A stretch of 64,000 nt of DNA, taken from positions 16,024,930 through 16,088,929 of the forward strand of contig CM065325.1 of NCBI GenBank assembly GCA_033032175.1, read 5' to 3'. Both the position numbers and the translations under genes were made by a program. Source of the stretch: Saturnia japonica (taxonomy: Eukaryota > Arthropoda > Insecta > Lepidoptera > Saturniidae). The notes beneath the pieces were generated by a model that was not told the DNA's origin, made no database searches, and saw nothing but the letters and a program-made list of their open reading frames with translations. This document shows, piece by piece, positions 11,795-22,040 of the stretch; position 1 is the stretch's first letter, and each line of letters starts with the position of its first letter.

Positions 11795-11960
11795 TTTACA
11801 TTAGTGAGGAGGCGTGTGTGCACTCCCCCACTCCCCGCCCGCCCGCCGACGTCGCCGCACTCAACGCGCCGCGCCGCCCGCCCTAATGTCCGCGATGAAT
11901 CGTTTCGAGGTAATTTCGCGCAAATAATTCCTCCCCATAATGTACGCATACTAATTACTC
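11795..11960 (+). promoter_or_regulatory. CpG-rich island with possible short coding exon
   Basis: CCCGCCCGCCCGCCGACGTC-type sequence forms a strong CpG island in AT-rich DNA. It is followed at 11885 by ATGTCCGCGATGAATCG (Met-Ser-Ala-Met-Asn-Arg-Phe-Glu), ending at GAG|GTAATT, a plausible 5' splice site. The next 80 bases hold several TAATTA/TTTATG-type motifs. This could be a promoter with a first coding exon of eight codons, or a conserved regulatory element. Nothing in the window confirms a downstream exon. Confidence 0.25.
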
Positions 11961-12229
11961 GCCGCGTTATGATTTATCAATTAAATTATATAATGATAAA
12001 CTAGTTCTGACACACGGCTTTAGATCAATGATATGAGCATAATTATTTTGAATTGAAAGGCAAATAGAACATATTGTATAGATATTATTATTTCATACAA
12101 AGTAGTAACATCCTGACATCATTTTATTTTATTATTAGTAACAATTTTCGCTACGACACTGTCTCGTTTGATTACAATTATGAGTTTATATTATTGTAAA
12201 TATATCAGCTGAAAAATGCCCACTGCCAC

Positions 12230-12398
12230 TTAAGTCTTGCTATCTTTGTCTAAGTCTATCTCCTCATTTCTGATTCGACCACGCAGAGAAGCTCCGAGCA
12301 TAGCCCTCTCCATTGTTCTTTGAGTGACCTTGAACTTCCTTATGAGAACCATAGTTAGCGACTACGTCTCAACACCATACTTCATGTAAATGTCTTAT
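12230..12398 (-). pseudogene. Non-LTR reverse transcriptase tail fragment
   Basis: The minus-strand translation contains TMVLIRKFKVTQRTMERAM followed by LGASLRGRIRNEEI. The same block occurs at 37202-37320 (SFIRKLKVTQRPMEKAMLG). This segment lies between the RT thumb and the C-terminus of a common Jockey-like endonuclease-RT family. It ends exactly where BEL/Pao copy 1 and its AATAG duplication begin; I do not see its continuation beyond 19173. Confidence 0.6.
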
Positions 12399-12403
12399 AA
12401 TAG
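12399..12403. repeat. Target-site duplication AATAG, left
   Basis: AATAG directly precedes the TGTT start of the LTR and is repeated at 19169-19173 after the 3' LTR. Five base pairs is within the BEL/Pao range. Confidence 0.9.
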
Positions 12404-12850
12404 TGTTCAGGCAACACTATTTTTTACCTGTGCTCCGGTTGGCTGTGTTTCGACGCTTGGGGGCGCGCACGGTCTCTACACAAAAAGAAACGGTTTCCCG
12501 ACGTCGGTCTGGTCGGGGTGTTCGGAGCCTTATCATCATTCCAAATTTATTAAGTACTGTGATTGCTTCATAAAAAACGCTTGTTCGTGATGGAACAGTT
12601 TTGTGTGTACCTAAGCAGATATAATAACTCTGACAACGGCGGCCGCTACAGTGACCAGTGTGGATTTGCACCCGGTCAAGGACACAACATCAACGGCGAC
12701 CCTAGGTAAGTCGGCACGGTTCGGCCGGGCTCAGTTATTTTTGGTGGGCCTGAACAAATCCCGAATTGACAGGATTTAGGAAGTCCCGGGACCGGCGAAT
12801 CACAAGACTAGACGGCTTTAATTCGCCGTTCTTAGTATCCGGCCCCCACA
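12404..12850 (+). repeat. 5' LTR, BEL/Pao copy 1
   Basis: 447 bp, TGTTCAGG...CCCCCACA, beginning TG and ending CA. It contains the 5' splice-site consensus CCTAG|GTAAGT (exon end 12705). It is almost identical to the LTRs at 18722, 47332 and 53708. Confidence 0.95.
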
Positions 12851-12855
12851 TTTCA

Positions 12856-12873
12856 TGGTCCTTCGAGCCGGAT
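12856..12873 (+). other. Primer-binding site, tRNA-Tyr type, copy 1
   Basis: TGGTCCTTCGAGCCGGAT lies 5 bases after the LTR end. It is the complement of a 3' end reading ATCCGGCTCGAAGGACCA, which matches the insect tRNA-Tyr acceptor/T-arm end as I remember it. It would prime minus-strand DNA synthesis. Confidence 0.8.
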
Positions 12874-13195
12874 AGGGACTTGCTTAAATTATCCTTCATC
12901 AATTAATATCTTATTTCGGTAGAATTTCTAAAAATATCAGTATTCGGTTCGGTAACCCGGGGTAGTTTAAAAAAAAAGTGTTTTGTGTTAATAATTACTT
13001 TTTCGTTATTATTTCTATAGATACGATTAGATACGGCTAATTTCATTAATTATTGGTCATAAAATATCTATTTCATTAAATATTTCACATAATAGGTTCA
13101 CAATATTTCGGTCGGTACTTCAAAAACTGTTAATAGGTTAGGAGTACACTGAGTTATTTTATTATTCGATACATTTTGTTTAAATTTATAGTAAA

Positions 13196-14650
13196 ATGCC
13201 CAAACCACAGTCAATTAAATTCAAAACTCAATATGATTGGTTTTTCAATACTTTGGAAATGATAAACAGTAAAAAGCACGCCACGGGAGTGATTTCGGCG
13301 CGCTTACGGAAAATAGATGAGCGGTATAGCATCTTGTATGAATGTTATGAGGCACTTTTGACTGATGAGACCGATGAGGAATTGGTTCAGCAGTATGATC
13401 AAAAATATAAGGAAGCTGAGGAAATTTATAACCAGCTGGAGGCAGTATCAGCGGCTTATCCCAATCTGGAAGGGGTCCACAAACCCACGGAGAGTGCTCA
13501 ATCTGCGCGTTTGCCCACCATAAATCTTGCGCATTTTGACGGTGACGTATATTCGTGGACAAGTTTTATTTCGTTGTTTACGTCATTGGTTTTAGCTCGT
13601 AATGATATTTCTAAAACGGAGAAATTCCATTACTTGTTTTCGCACGTCGAAAACGAGCCTAGGTCGTTGCTAAAACATTTGCCGATGGTGGACGAATCTT
13701 TAGATACGGCTTTAGATATTTTACGCGGCCGGTATGAAAACAAACGGTTATTGGCAGACAGTCAGATCGCTAGAATTTTACATTTGCCAACGATGAGTAA
13801 ATGTAACGGGCTTCGTACTGAAATTCTAAATCCCTTATTAGAATTATTTATAGAAAGTTATTTATTGCTCCATATCAGCTTACTTAAATTACCTACGGAT
13901 TTGAAGTCTCGGTTTGAACAAAAGTACGGCGGAAATAATTTGGTAGTACCGACATTTTCACAACTGTTAGAATTTCTGCAGAACGAGTGTCGCCATATAG
14001 ATACGGCTACTACGGATATGACGACTTCGAATAATCAGTCAGATTCAAACAAGCATCCACGGTCGAGCAACACTAGGCGGAACCGGGTGATTCATCTTGT
14101 AGGTACAAACCAACATACAATCGAACGGAAAACTTGTATGTACTGCAATATGAACAATCACAACATTTCGGAGTGTTTTAAATTTATTAAACTTAATGCA
14201 CATTCACGAAGGGAGTGGGTAGTGTACAACGGCCTTTGTTTTAAATGCTTCGGAACTCATACAGCGGTAACTTGTGGCAAATATGTGCCATGTGATAAAT
14301 GTGGTCACTTAGGTCACCATCGATTGGTTTTTTCCGCAACAAACCAATCACGGAATACTCAGTCGGCAATGTATCGTGATGTTAGGTCTCAAGATCGTAA
14401 TCACGATAGTAAGCGATCATATACGGGTAACAAATCAGCCGGTTACAGCGCAGGCGTTGCGGGTGATAGGTCACATGATCGCCGCTATGTGTCAAGCCAT
14501 AATAGTCTCTCGGAACGGAGACGCAGTGCCGATAAGCTCGGTCGTCAGAACTCGGAGTGTACTTGCGCGCGATCTGGAGAACATTTGCGACGCCGTCAGG
14601 AATCTGCTAGCCCGGTAAACGTCCGGTCGCGCAGTAATCATTTAGCATAG
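13196..14650 (+). CDS. gag: BEL/Pao Gag polyprotein, copy 1
   Basis: 484 codons from ATG 13196 to TAG 14648. Gag forms the particle and binds the genomic RNA. The N-terminal part is alpha-helical and charged; the middle (about residues 110-270) resembles the Gag domain found upstream of Pao-type pol. The C-terminal third has three CCHC knuckles from about residue 314: CX2CX4HX4C (CMYCNMNNHNISEC), CX2CX3HX4C (CFKCFGTHTAVTC) and CX2CX4HX4, in which the last Cys is Phe (HHRLVF; Cys in copy 2). A basic, Arg/Ser-rich tail follows. Compared with copy 2 it lacks 11 residues near residue 220 (LFIE replaces 15 residues), in frame. The stop is TAG CAA TCA, after which pol continues in the same frame. 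Confidence 0.9.
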   Translation: MPKPQSIKFKTQYDWFFNTLEMINSKKHATGVISARLRKIDERYSILYECYEALLTDETDEELVQQYDQKYKEAEEIYNQLEAVSAAYPNLEGVHKPTESAQSARLPTINLAHFDGDVYSWTSFISLFTSLVLARNDISKTEKFHYLFSHVENEPRSLLKHLPMVDESLDTALDILRGRYENKRLLADSQIARILHLPTMSKCNGLRTEILNPLLELFIESYLLLHISLLKLPTDLKSRFEQKYGGNNLVVPTFSQLLEFLQNECRHIDTATTDMTTSNNQSDSNKHPRSSNTRRNRVIHLVGTNQHTIERKTCMYCNMNNHNISECFKFIKLNAHSRREWVVYNGLCFKCFGTHTAVTCGKYVPCDKCGHLGHHRLVFSATNQSRNTQSAMYRDVRSQDRNHDSKRSYTGNKSAGYSAGVAGDRSHDRRYVSSHNSLSERRRSADKLGRQNSECTCARSGEHLRRRQESASPVNVRSRSNHLA

Positions 14651-14656
14651 CAATCA
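14648..14656 (+). promoter_or_regulatory. Candidate leaky stop between gag and pol, copy 1
   Basis: TAG CAA TCA fits the stop-CAR-YYA readthrough consensus known from tobamoviruses. Gag and pol share one frame, and no other stop occurs before the protease. The same nine bases occur in copy 2. Confidence 0.55.
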
Positions 14657-17600
14657 ATAATATATACAAATAATAAAATCATTTCGTCAGCTCAGTTGGA
14701 AGGTGCGCGTAATTTAAATAATATTTCGGATGAAACGGTACCTAAACTTATTGACAACGTTATTTTACCGACGGTGGTTATTGATGTGAAAAAACAAAGT
14801 AACAGTTTCATTAAGGCGCGCGCTCTACTAGATCTCGGAGCACAAGTGACCATCGTACGAAATGATTTGGTTTCTCGGTTAGGTTTGCATCGACATTATA
14901 TGACTGTACCTTTAATAGGTATCGGCGGGCTACAGACTCATAATAGTCAATCAGTTGTTACAATATATTTTAAACCTACAAGTTCCAATAACTTGTTATC
15001 GGTCACGGCGGTGGTTTTAAAGAAACCTACTACTTATTTAGCGGAGAGATTAAATTTAAATTGTGATAGCAATAATATACATTCGGCGGATAAGGCATGT
15101 TCTCGATTACAAGAGATAGATATAATTTTCGGTTGCGATTTTGGGTAAAATTTTAAATGGCGATAAAATCAATTTAGGGAAACACGGTCCTTATGCCTTA
15201 GGTACTATTTTTGATTTTGCGATTTTCGGCCCGGTACAATCGGATAATAAAACGGATTATTTTATAGGAAATACGTTATTGGAAACGGTAGAAAAATTTT
15301 GGCGTACTGAGGAACCACTTCAGACTAAAATTAGGGATCCTATAGACTTGGAGTGTGAACGTCTATTCTTAACTACGACGTCACGCGGCTTAGACGGTAA
15401 ATATACAGTTCGTCTTCCACTCCTTCCGGAGTGTGATAGGAAATTATTGGGAGATTCTCGGAATAAAGCTTTAAACCAGTTCTACTCATTAAAACGTAGA
15501 ATGGCACGGAACCAGGAATTTCGCGAGAAATATGTTGGGTTTATGAACGAATATTTGGAACTCGGTCATATGCAAGTTTCGTCATTTGATTTTAGTTCGG
15601 GACTCGAACATTATTTTATCGGACATCATGGTGTATTTAAAAAATGCGGAGATACATCTAAAATTCGCGTAGTATTTAATGGTAGTGAGAAAACTAGCTC
15701 GGGGGTTTCGTTGAACGACTGCTTATATTGTGGCGAACGACTCCAAAATGACATCACGGACATCATTTTGAATTTTCGGTGGCCTCGTATAGTATTTACG
15801 ACGGACATCAAAATGATGTTTAGACAAACTTGGATTCATCCTGAAGATCGTCGATATCAATTAATTTTCTGGCAGTCATCCCCATCGGAACCACTGTTGG
15901 TGTATGAACTTTGCACTAATACTTACGGTTTGAAATGCAGTCCATATATTTTCATACGATGTTTACATCAAATCGCTTATGACGAATCCCGAACGGTCAA
16001 CTCGACATCAAACAATACCTCGGGCTGTAGTCTGTCAGTTCCGGTTCAGCTCGAGGAGATGTCTCGCGTGTCACGTCTTCTCATTAAAAATAGTTACGTA
16101 GACGATTTAAACGGCGGTGAAGATACTTTGGAAGATGCTTTAGAGCTACGCGATGAACTTATCCAAGTAATGCATTCGGCGGGTTATGAGTTGAGAAAGT
16201 GGTCTAGCAATGTGCCACAATTATTAGATGGTCTACCTACCGACCATTTGGAGACCCCGCGGTACTTTGACGGTTTTGACAGTAATGGTCTTATTAAAGT
16301 TTTAGGCATCCAGTGGGATCCAGTTTTGGATAGTTTTACGTACACGGTTAATTTACCATCGGACAGCACGGTTATTCGACGTAAGATTCTATCTTTAGTA
16401 GCTCAGCTATACGACCCATTAGGTTGGATTAGCCCTGTTATTTTTTCATTAAAACGTATCCTTCAGTCGTTACTAGGCAGCAGCCTTGAAAACAATAACG
16501 ATTCGCGGAAGGTTGATTGGGATTCTCCAGCCCCTGCTGATATAGTTCACCGGTGGCAAGATATTATAGAGGATTTGCCAAGAATACAAGAGATCTTCCT
16601 GCCTCATTGTTTAAAGCCAAGCTATGATGCTCGATATAGCCTCCACGGTTTCTCGGATGGCAGTTCTGTAGGTTATTCGGCGGTGGTATATATCCGCGCA
16701 GAAGCTTCGGACGGTACAGGCGCGATTCAGTTATTAATGGCAAAGTCTAGAGTAGCACCTCTAAAAACTAGACTCACTATTCCCAAGTTGGAATTAAACG
16801 GGGCAAAATTGCTTTCGGGTGTTCTGAACCATATTGTGTCATGTACAGAAAATAGCATTCGGTTTGAAGACATTACAGCCTGGTGTGACAGCACAATTGT
16901 GCTTGCGTGGTTACGGACACCGCCGCACCAGCTTCAAGTTTTTGAAGGAAATCGAGTTTCGGAAATTAAGTCATCGAAAGCAAGTATCACTTGGCGACAT
17001 GTTCCAGTGATATGAACTGTGCTGATGTCGCATCGCGCGGTTCCATGGCGGCGGCGTTATTGATACATGACCTGTGGTGGAACCCACCATGGTTATGTCA
17101 ACCTTCGCAGACTTGGCCTAAGAATTATTTGGAATTCCCTTCGGATTTACTACCTGGTTTGCGAGCAACGGCTAAATTTATTAACATCGGACTTTTGAAT
17201 CCAGATTTTAATCTCTTAGAACGTTTTAGTTCTTTCAATAAATTGGTTAATGTTACGGCATACCTGTTAAGATTTGTATATAATTGCAAAAATAAATTAG
17301 TTCGGAAAGTCGGAAACGTTTCGGTATCGGAGAGACGGATTGCTCTTATGTGTTTGATTAGGCAAATACAATAATCATTTTTTGGTGAAGATATTTCTAA
17401 TATAAAATCCGGCAAAATTATTAAAAATCATTTACAGCGGTTGAGTTTATTTATAGATAAGAATAATTTATTACGGGTCGGAGGACGAATAAGACATTCG
17501 GAATTGTCTTACGATGCGAAGCATCCCATATTGTTACCAGGCTAAGGAAAATTCACGGAATTATTGGTTACATATTATCACCAAACTTATTGCCACGTCG

Positions 17601-18688
17601 GTGCAAACACTTTAGCGGCTATATTGTCCAGAAATTACTGGATTATTTCGGCTCGGCGTATGACTAGACATATTACATTTAAGTGCATTCAGTGCTATCG
17701 GACTCGGGCAAAACCTACGCAACCCTGCATGGCAGATTTACCACCGGATCGTATAACAGGCGTGCGTGCATTTCTCGGAGTCGGCACGGATTTTGCTGGC
17801 CCCTACTTTATAAAATCTAGTACCTTGCGGAACTTTAAAATACAAAAATGTTATTTATGTGTTTTTGTCTGTCTCGCGACTAAAGCGGTTCACTTAGAGG
17901 TAGTTGCAGATCTTTCGGTAGAGGCCTTTGTAACAGCCTTCACTCGGTTTATTTCCAGAAGGGGTTGCCAACTTTGATTCGTTCGGATTGCGGGACAAAT
18001 TTTTGCGGGTACTGACAAATATTTGAAAGAGTTGTACGTCTTTTTACGAAACAATAATTCTGATTTAGAACAGAAATTGACTAGGGACAACATAACGTGG
18101 TTGTTCAACGCTCCTGCAAGCCCCAACTTCGGAGGTCTTTTTGAGTCCACCGTTAAGTCGGCAAAGACTCATGCTAGGCGTGTTATCGGTGAAACTAAGC
18201 TTACCTTTGAGGAACTTACAACTCTCTTCACTAAAATAGAGGCGATTTTGAATTCACGGCCGTTATGTCCCCTTAGTACAGATCCGCTGGATTTAGAAGT
18301 GTTGACACCGGGACACTTCTTGATTGGGCAACCGCTAGTTGCGCTCCCCGAATTTCCTTATACGGAAGTTAAAATTACTCGGTTGTCTCGGTATCAACAG
18401 CTACAAAAGATGTCTCAACATTTTTGGTCACGTTGGCGAAACGAATACCTTCATACTCTTCAACAGCGATTTAAATGGACTTCGGTTACTGATCCACCTA
18501 AACTAGGCGATCTAGTGTTGATTAAAGATGAGAATTTAGCTCCTCTTCATTGGAGACGAGGTAGAATTGTAAAATTATTACCCGGTAGAGACGGAATTGT
18601 TAGGGTAACGGAGGTAAAAACACAGGGCGGAGTTTTAATGAGACCCGTTTCAAAATTGTGTAGGTTGCCATCGGTAACTTTGGAATAG
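14651..18688 (+). pseudogene. pol: BEL/Pao Pol, copy 1, broken
   Basis: Same frame as gag after the TAG. The order is protease (LLDLGAQ), RT (YVDD near 16096), RNase H (SDGSSVGY, LELNG, WCDST), integrase zinc region and DDE core. Damage relative to copy 2: loss of two bases near 15138, loss of one C near 17005, stops TAA at 17372 and TAA at 17543, loss of one G near 17962 and a compensating extra T near 18003. The last pair puts the stretch holding the second catalytic Asp of integrase out of frame. Protease and RT are therefore separated, and integrase would not be made. It ends at TAG 18686, shortly before the 3' LTR. Confidence 0.9.
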
Positions 18689-18690
18689 GT

Positions 18691-18710
18691 AAGCAAGGCG
18701 GACCTTGCTT
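18691..18710 (+). other. Hairpin between pol stop and polypurine tract, copy 1
   Basis: AAGCAAGG, loop CGGA, CCTTGCTT: a perfect 8-bp stem starting just after the pol stop. The same sequence is present at 53677-53696 in copy 2. It could shape the RNA near plus-strand priming or be a remnant; the function is unknown. Confidence 0.6.
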
Positions 18711-18721
18711 AGGCGGCGGGA
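18711..18721 (+). other. Polypurine tract, copy 1
   Basis: AGGCGGCGGGA directly precedes the 3' LTR, in the position of the plus-strand primer. The two Cs make it an imperfect purine tract. Confidence 0.6.
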
Positions 18722-19168
18722 TGTTCAGGCAACACTATTTTTTACCTGTGCTCCAGTTGGCTGTGTTTCGACGCTTGGGGGCGCGCACGGTCTCTACACA
18801 AAAAGAAACGGTTTCCCGACGTCGGTCTGGTCGGAGTGTTCGGAGCCTTATCATCATTCCAAATTTATTAAGTACTGTGATTGCTTCATAAAAAACGCTT
18901 GTTCTTTGTGGAACAGTTTTGTGTGTACCTAAGCAGATATAATAACTCTGACAACGGCGGCCGCTACAGTGACCAGTGTGGATTTGCACCCGGTCAAGGA
19001 CACAACATCAACGGCGACCACAGGTAAGTCGGCACGGTTCGGCCGGGCTCAGTTATTTTTGGTGGGCCTGAACAAATCCCGAATTGACAGGATTTAGGAA
19101 GTCCCGGGACCGGCGAATCACAAGACTAGACGGGTTTAATTCGCCGTTCTTAGTATCCGGCCCCCACA
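18722..19168 (+). repeat. 3' LTR, BEL/Pao copy 1
   Basis: 447 bp, TGTTCAGG...CCCCCACA. It differs from the 5' LTR at about eight positions, three of them clustered at TTCTTTGTGG versus TTCGTGATGG. The splice-donor-like CACAG|GTAAGT is kept (exon end 19023). Confidence 0.95.
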
Positions 19169-19173
19169 AATAG
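19169..19173. repeat. Target-site duplication AATAG, right
   Basis: Matches 12399-12403. Confidence 0.9.
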
Positions 19174-19269
19174 TGTGTGCCTGTAATAAGTAGTTTCGGA
19201 TATCTGAATTAGATTTAATATAATAATTACGAAATAAACAATGTGTTAATATGTGCGCTGTTGGCGGTG

Positions 19270-19325
19270 CTCTTATTAAGTCAAGTAGGTTTTACTGTCA
19301 AAAGGTTGTTATTGAGTGGATCAAC
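19270..19325 (+). pseudogene. Short Jockey-like C-terminal fragment
   Basis: TTTTACTGTCAAAAGGTTGT resembles the stretch at 57118-57160 that encodes VKRVLLSKVYYRVD, near the C-terminus of a Jockey-like RT. Only about 50 bases remain. Confidence 0.35.
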
Positions 19326-19329
19326 ATCA

Positions 19330-20815
19330 GGCATTTAGTATATATGCACATATTATCAATAAAGTAACAAAAATTTTGTACAACAAAAATATGAGATCAG
19401 ACCTGGCGTTCGCTCTCCACAACTGCACATAACGTACTATCGAAATCCAGCCCCATCCCTACATAATTATTTTCGACAAATTTCGATGTAGGTACATTCA
19501 ATATAATATAACGAGATAAATTTCAAACCAGTATAATTTAAATAAAACATTTTTGTATAACTCTTATATATTAATATACAATCGTCATTAACAGTCACAA
19601 ATATATATTATTATATTCTATACACTTAACACAGAGTTCTCGTATGTTTAATTAAGAACGCAGTAGTATTTCACACGGCGCCGCGGCGGGGCGTCCCTGT
19701 ATTATCGTACTTTCATCTAGGGCGCCATTTTATAAAATATTTATATCGTTGTAAACTTTTATAACTGTTAATTAAAGGCAAACATATAAAGTAACACTTA
19801 TGATGTACATGTGTACAAAATATTATAAGTACTTTTTTTATTGTCGCATACTTTGTAATTGATTAAATCAGTCGATACGAAGCTGTTTTGATTGTTTACG
19901 TGATTTTTTCGGATATAAATGTATAATATTATACCCCAATGCTATATAAAAACATATGTGTCCGGTGGTTTGGTATGAATGGAAAAAAATCGAGAAACCA
20001 AAAGATTATAATAATTAGACGAGCCAGGTAAAAATAATCCAATCTTGTTGAATATGGCATGTGAGAACTCTAATTAGATGAACGTTCACAGTTTAGACAG
20101 GTATGGTGTCTATTAGTATCGGAGACCAAAATCCACTTAGGGTCGCAGCGCCCGCGCCACTGCAGTAATTTTTTTTTTTTAAATTATATGTGCGTTATGA
20201 TCATAGAAAGAAAACGCTTATTATGCGAAAACAACTCGTAACAATAGTTTGGATGTTTTAGAAAACCACAACGCGTTTTCAGCTGTTTTTACACCAAATC
20301 AGCATTTTCGTTCTTTGAACCTAACTAGGCTACATGTAGCTATAAAGTGATACATTTGACAAGTGACGTAATTTGACAATGTAATTGAATTTCAATTAAG
20401 CATTCGAACCCACCTCTGACGTCAGGCATCCTTATGCGCTACTAATAAACTATCATCGCATTAAAAAGTCCACTAATTTCCTAAAAGGCAAACACAAGAA
20501 TTTTCGTAATTAATAAATATATCTTATAAATTTTACATTAGATCCATAGACGACAGTTATTATATATTTCGAGAGGTAATAAAAAAATGTAGAAAAGTAT
20601 ATTTTACCCGACATCAAAAGGAGGTATATTTATAATGTTAATAATATTGGACTTTTAGTACGAGATCCGGAACAAGCGGAGCGGTGGGGGAAGAGTTCAT
20701 TCGGGCAAAAAAATAAATGCTACTGATGGAAGGAAAATAACGGCGAGTTCACACGGAGTTTATATCGTCTTGCTTCGAGATAGATCGAATATTCACTGTA
20801 GTGAACTGGGTAAGT
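19330..20815. other. No recognised gene; small GC-rich patch at 19675-19735
   Basis: AT-rich. The patch CACGGCGCCGCGGCGGGGCG near 19675 and the adjacent AGGGCGCCATTTTATAAAAT are compositionally odd but lack coding or repeat signatures. Confidence 0.4.
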
Positions 20816-20816
20816 A

Positions 20817-21001
20817 TTAGGTCCTTACATGTGAAATTAGCGTTGTATATAGAAAAAGTAAAACGAAAACAGTATTATGCATTTATACATTTAATCAGTC
20901 GAAGTATGTAGCATTATTATCTAGCACTTTCGCCATTTTGTAGGATGTTCATTGATTCCATTGCTGAAAAAAATTGTGCGAGCGGGAAACCATAAAATTT
21001 A
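20817..21001 (-). mobile_element. mariner 3'-end fragment, second copy
   Basis: It starts with TTAGGTCCTTACATGTGAAA after a TA, the complement of a mariner 3' terminal inverted repeat. The minus strand continues through the ACTTTCGCCATTTTGTAGG-complement and the AATGGAATCAATGAACATCC region that match the end of the mariner copy at 6618-7060. Only the last part of the transposase reading frame survives, with frameshifts. It belongs to the same mariner family as the copy at 6618. Confidence 0.65.
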
Positions 21002-21675
21002 TGAAGGCGGTTTGAACAGAGTTTACCCACCACCCTCGCTTTATCATCAGACCATCGGGCTAGGGGTCTGCCTCGTAATCAGTTTCCACTACTACGGCAC
21101 CGCTCCGAAATCTCTTTGGTCCATCGTTCCTCTCCAGCTCGTCTTGCCAAGTGCTCCGCCTACCTATACTATAGCTTCGTGACTCGCTTGCTAATATCTT
21201 CAACCTTTGTTCTTCTCTATGAGCGAGATTGTATAGCTATTGTAACTAAGTTATTCTGCTAAATTACTCGTTTAGTTTTATTTTACAATAAGCTGTAATA
21301 ATTCGTTATTCACGGGGATTGAGTTGCATCGGCTCGTGAGACGATATATGTTGCCAATCGAGTGGAACACGGCAGAGGAAGCGCCAGAAATACAATACTC
21401 TCGCTATAAAAAATTACTCAGATTCTACCACTTTTACGAACGTATGAATTTGAGGGATTGCGAGAAACGATACAATACAGTAAGGTGTTTTCTCGAGCTG
21501 TTTGAAAGAAACTTATTACCAACCACCTAATAGGTTGTTCCGGTAGCTCCACATGAGAGCCATTTCTTTAAGACAATCTATTAGTATAAGATAAATGAGT
21601 GATAAGAAATGCTCATAATTATATGAGATCTAACTGATTCAAGAAAATAACTTCTGAGCGTAATTTTGAAGTATA

Positions 21676-22040
21676 TCTATATATTAATACGTAAAGCAAA
21701 AGCTTTCTACTCCTTTCTAACCGGATTGCGTGCACGGAAGACTGAGATTTGGCATGGTTAAAGTTTACATGGAGAAGGAGTGCAGAAATCTAAAAGTTAT
21801 CTATAATATTTGTTACTAATATATTAAATAAAATAAATTAATACTGCGAATCCTAAACCGATCAGTGCCATTGAACTTAGACCCCCCAAAGTATTGACAT
21901 TGCCACTCAACGAAAAGTGACAGCAAGTGATATAATATTCATTGTTTAGGTTCATGAACACTGGAAATGTCACCTATGTAGAAAATAGTCTATGAATAAA
22001 AAGTCGCTAGTCGAATTTCGAGTTTAAGGCGATCGCTAGT
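21676..22040 (+). mobile_element. Non-autonomous Helitron-like element, family B, copy 1
   Basis: It begins TCTATATATTAATACG after an A and ends GGCGATCGCTAGT before a T, fitting Helitron insertion between A and T with 5' TC and 3' CTAGT ends. A short inverted repeat (TCGAATTTCGA) lies about 25 bases before the end. Copies at 25758 (minus) and 55201 (plus) share both ends. Non-coding. Confidence 0.65.

Larger units (their letters stand above)
12404..19168 (+). mobile_element. BEL/Pao LTR retrotransposon, copy 1 (pol degenerate)
   Basis: A full-length 6765-bp element: 447-bp LTRs, tRNA-Tyr-type primer-binding site, gag, pol (protease, RT, RNase H, integrase), purine-rich tract, and a 5-bp duplication. 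Family assignment rests on the order of domains, the YVDD RT motif, the Pao-type RNase H (SDGSSVGY, IPKLELNG, WCDST) and the integrase. No envelope-like ORF exists between pol and the 3' LTR. The two LTRs differ at about 8 of 447 positions by my reading, so it is older than copy 2. Gag is open but pol has several frameshifts and stops, so this copy is not autonomous. Confidence 0.95.

Noticed and set aside
12417..12671. 84-codon frames within the LTRs on both strands
   Set aside because: They recur with the LTR and break by length changes in the A-run; LTRs are regulatory, and no independent support exists for a protein.
13245..13562. 105-codon minus-strand frame inside gag, repeated at 48195-48512
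   Set aside because: It is the antisense shadow of the conserved gag sequence, present in both copies only because they are near-identical.
14376..14618. 80-codon plus-strand frame overlapping the end of gag
   Set aside because: Overlaps the basic Gag tail in another frame; the similarity between copies reflects the parent gene.
21324..21530. 68-codon plus-strand frame rich in Arg, Tyr and Leu
   Set aside because: Reads like protein at first sight, but there is no known motif, no clear splice sites at the edges, and it lies between a mariner remnant and a Helitron-like element.
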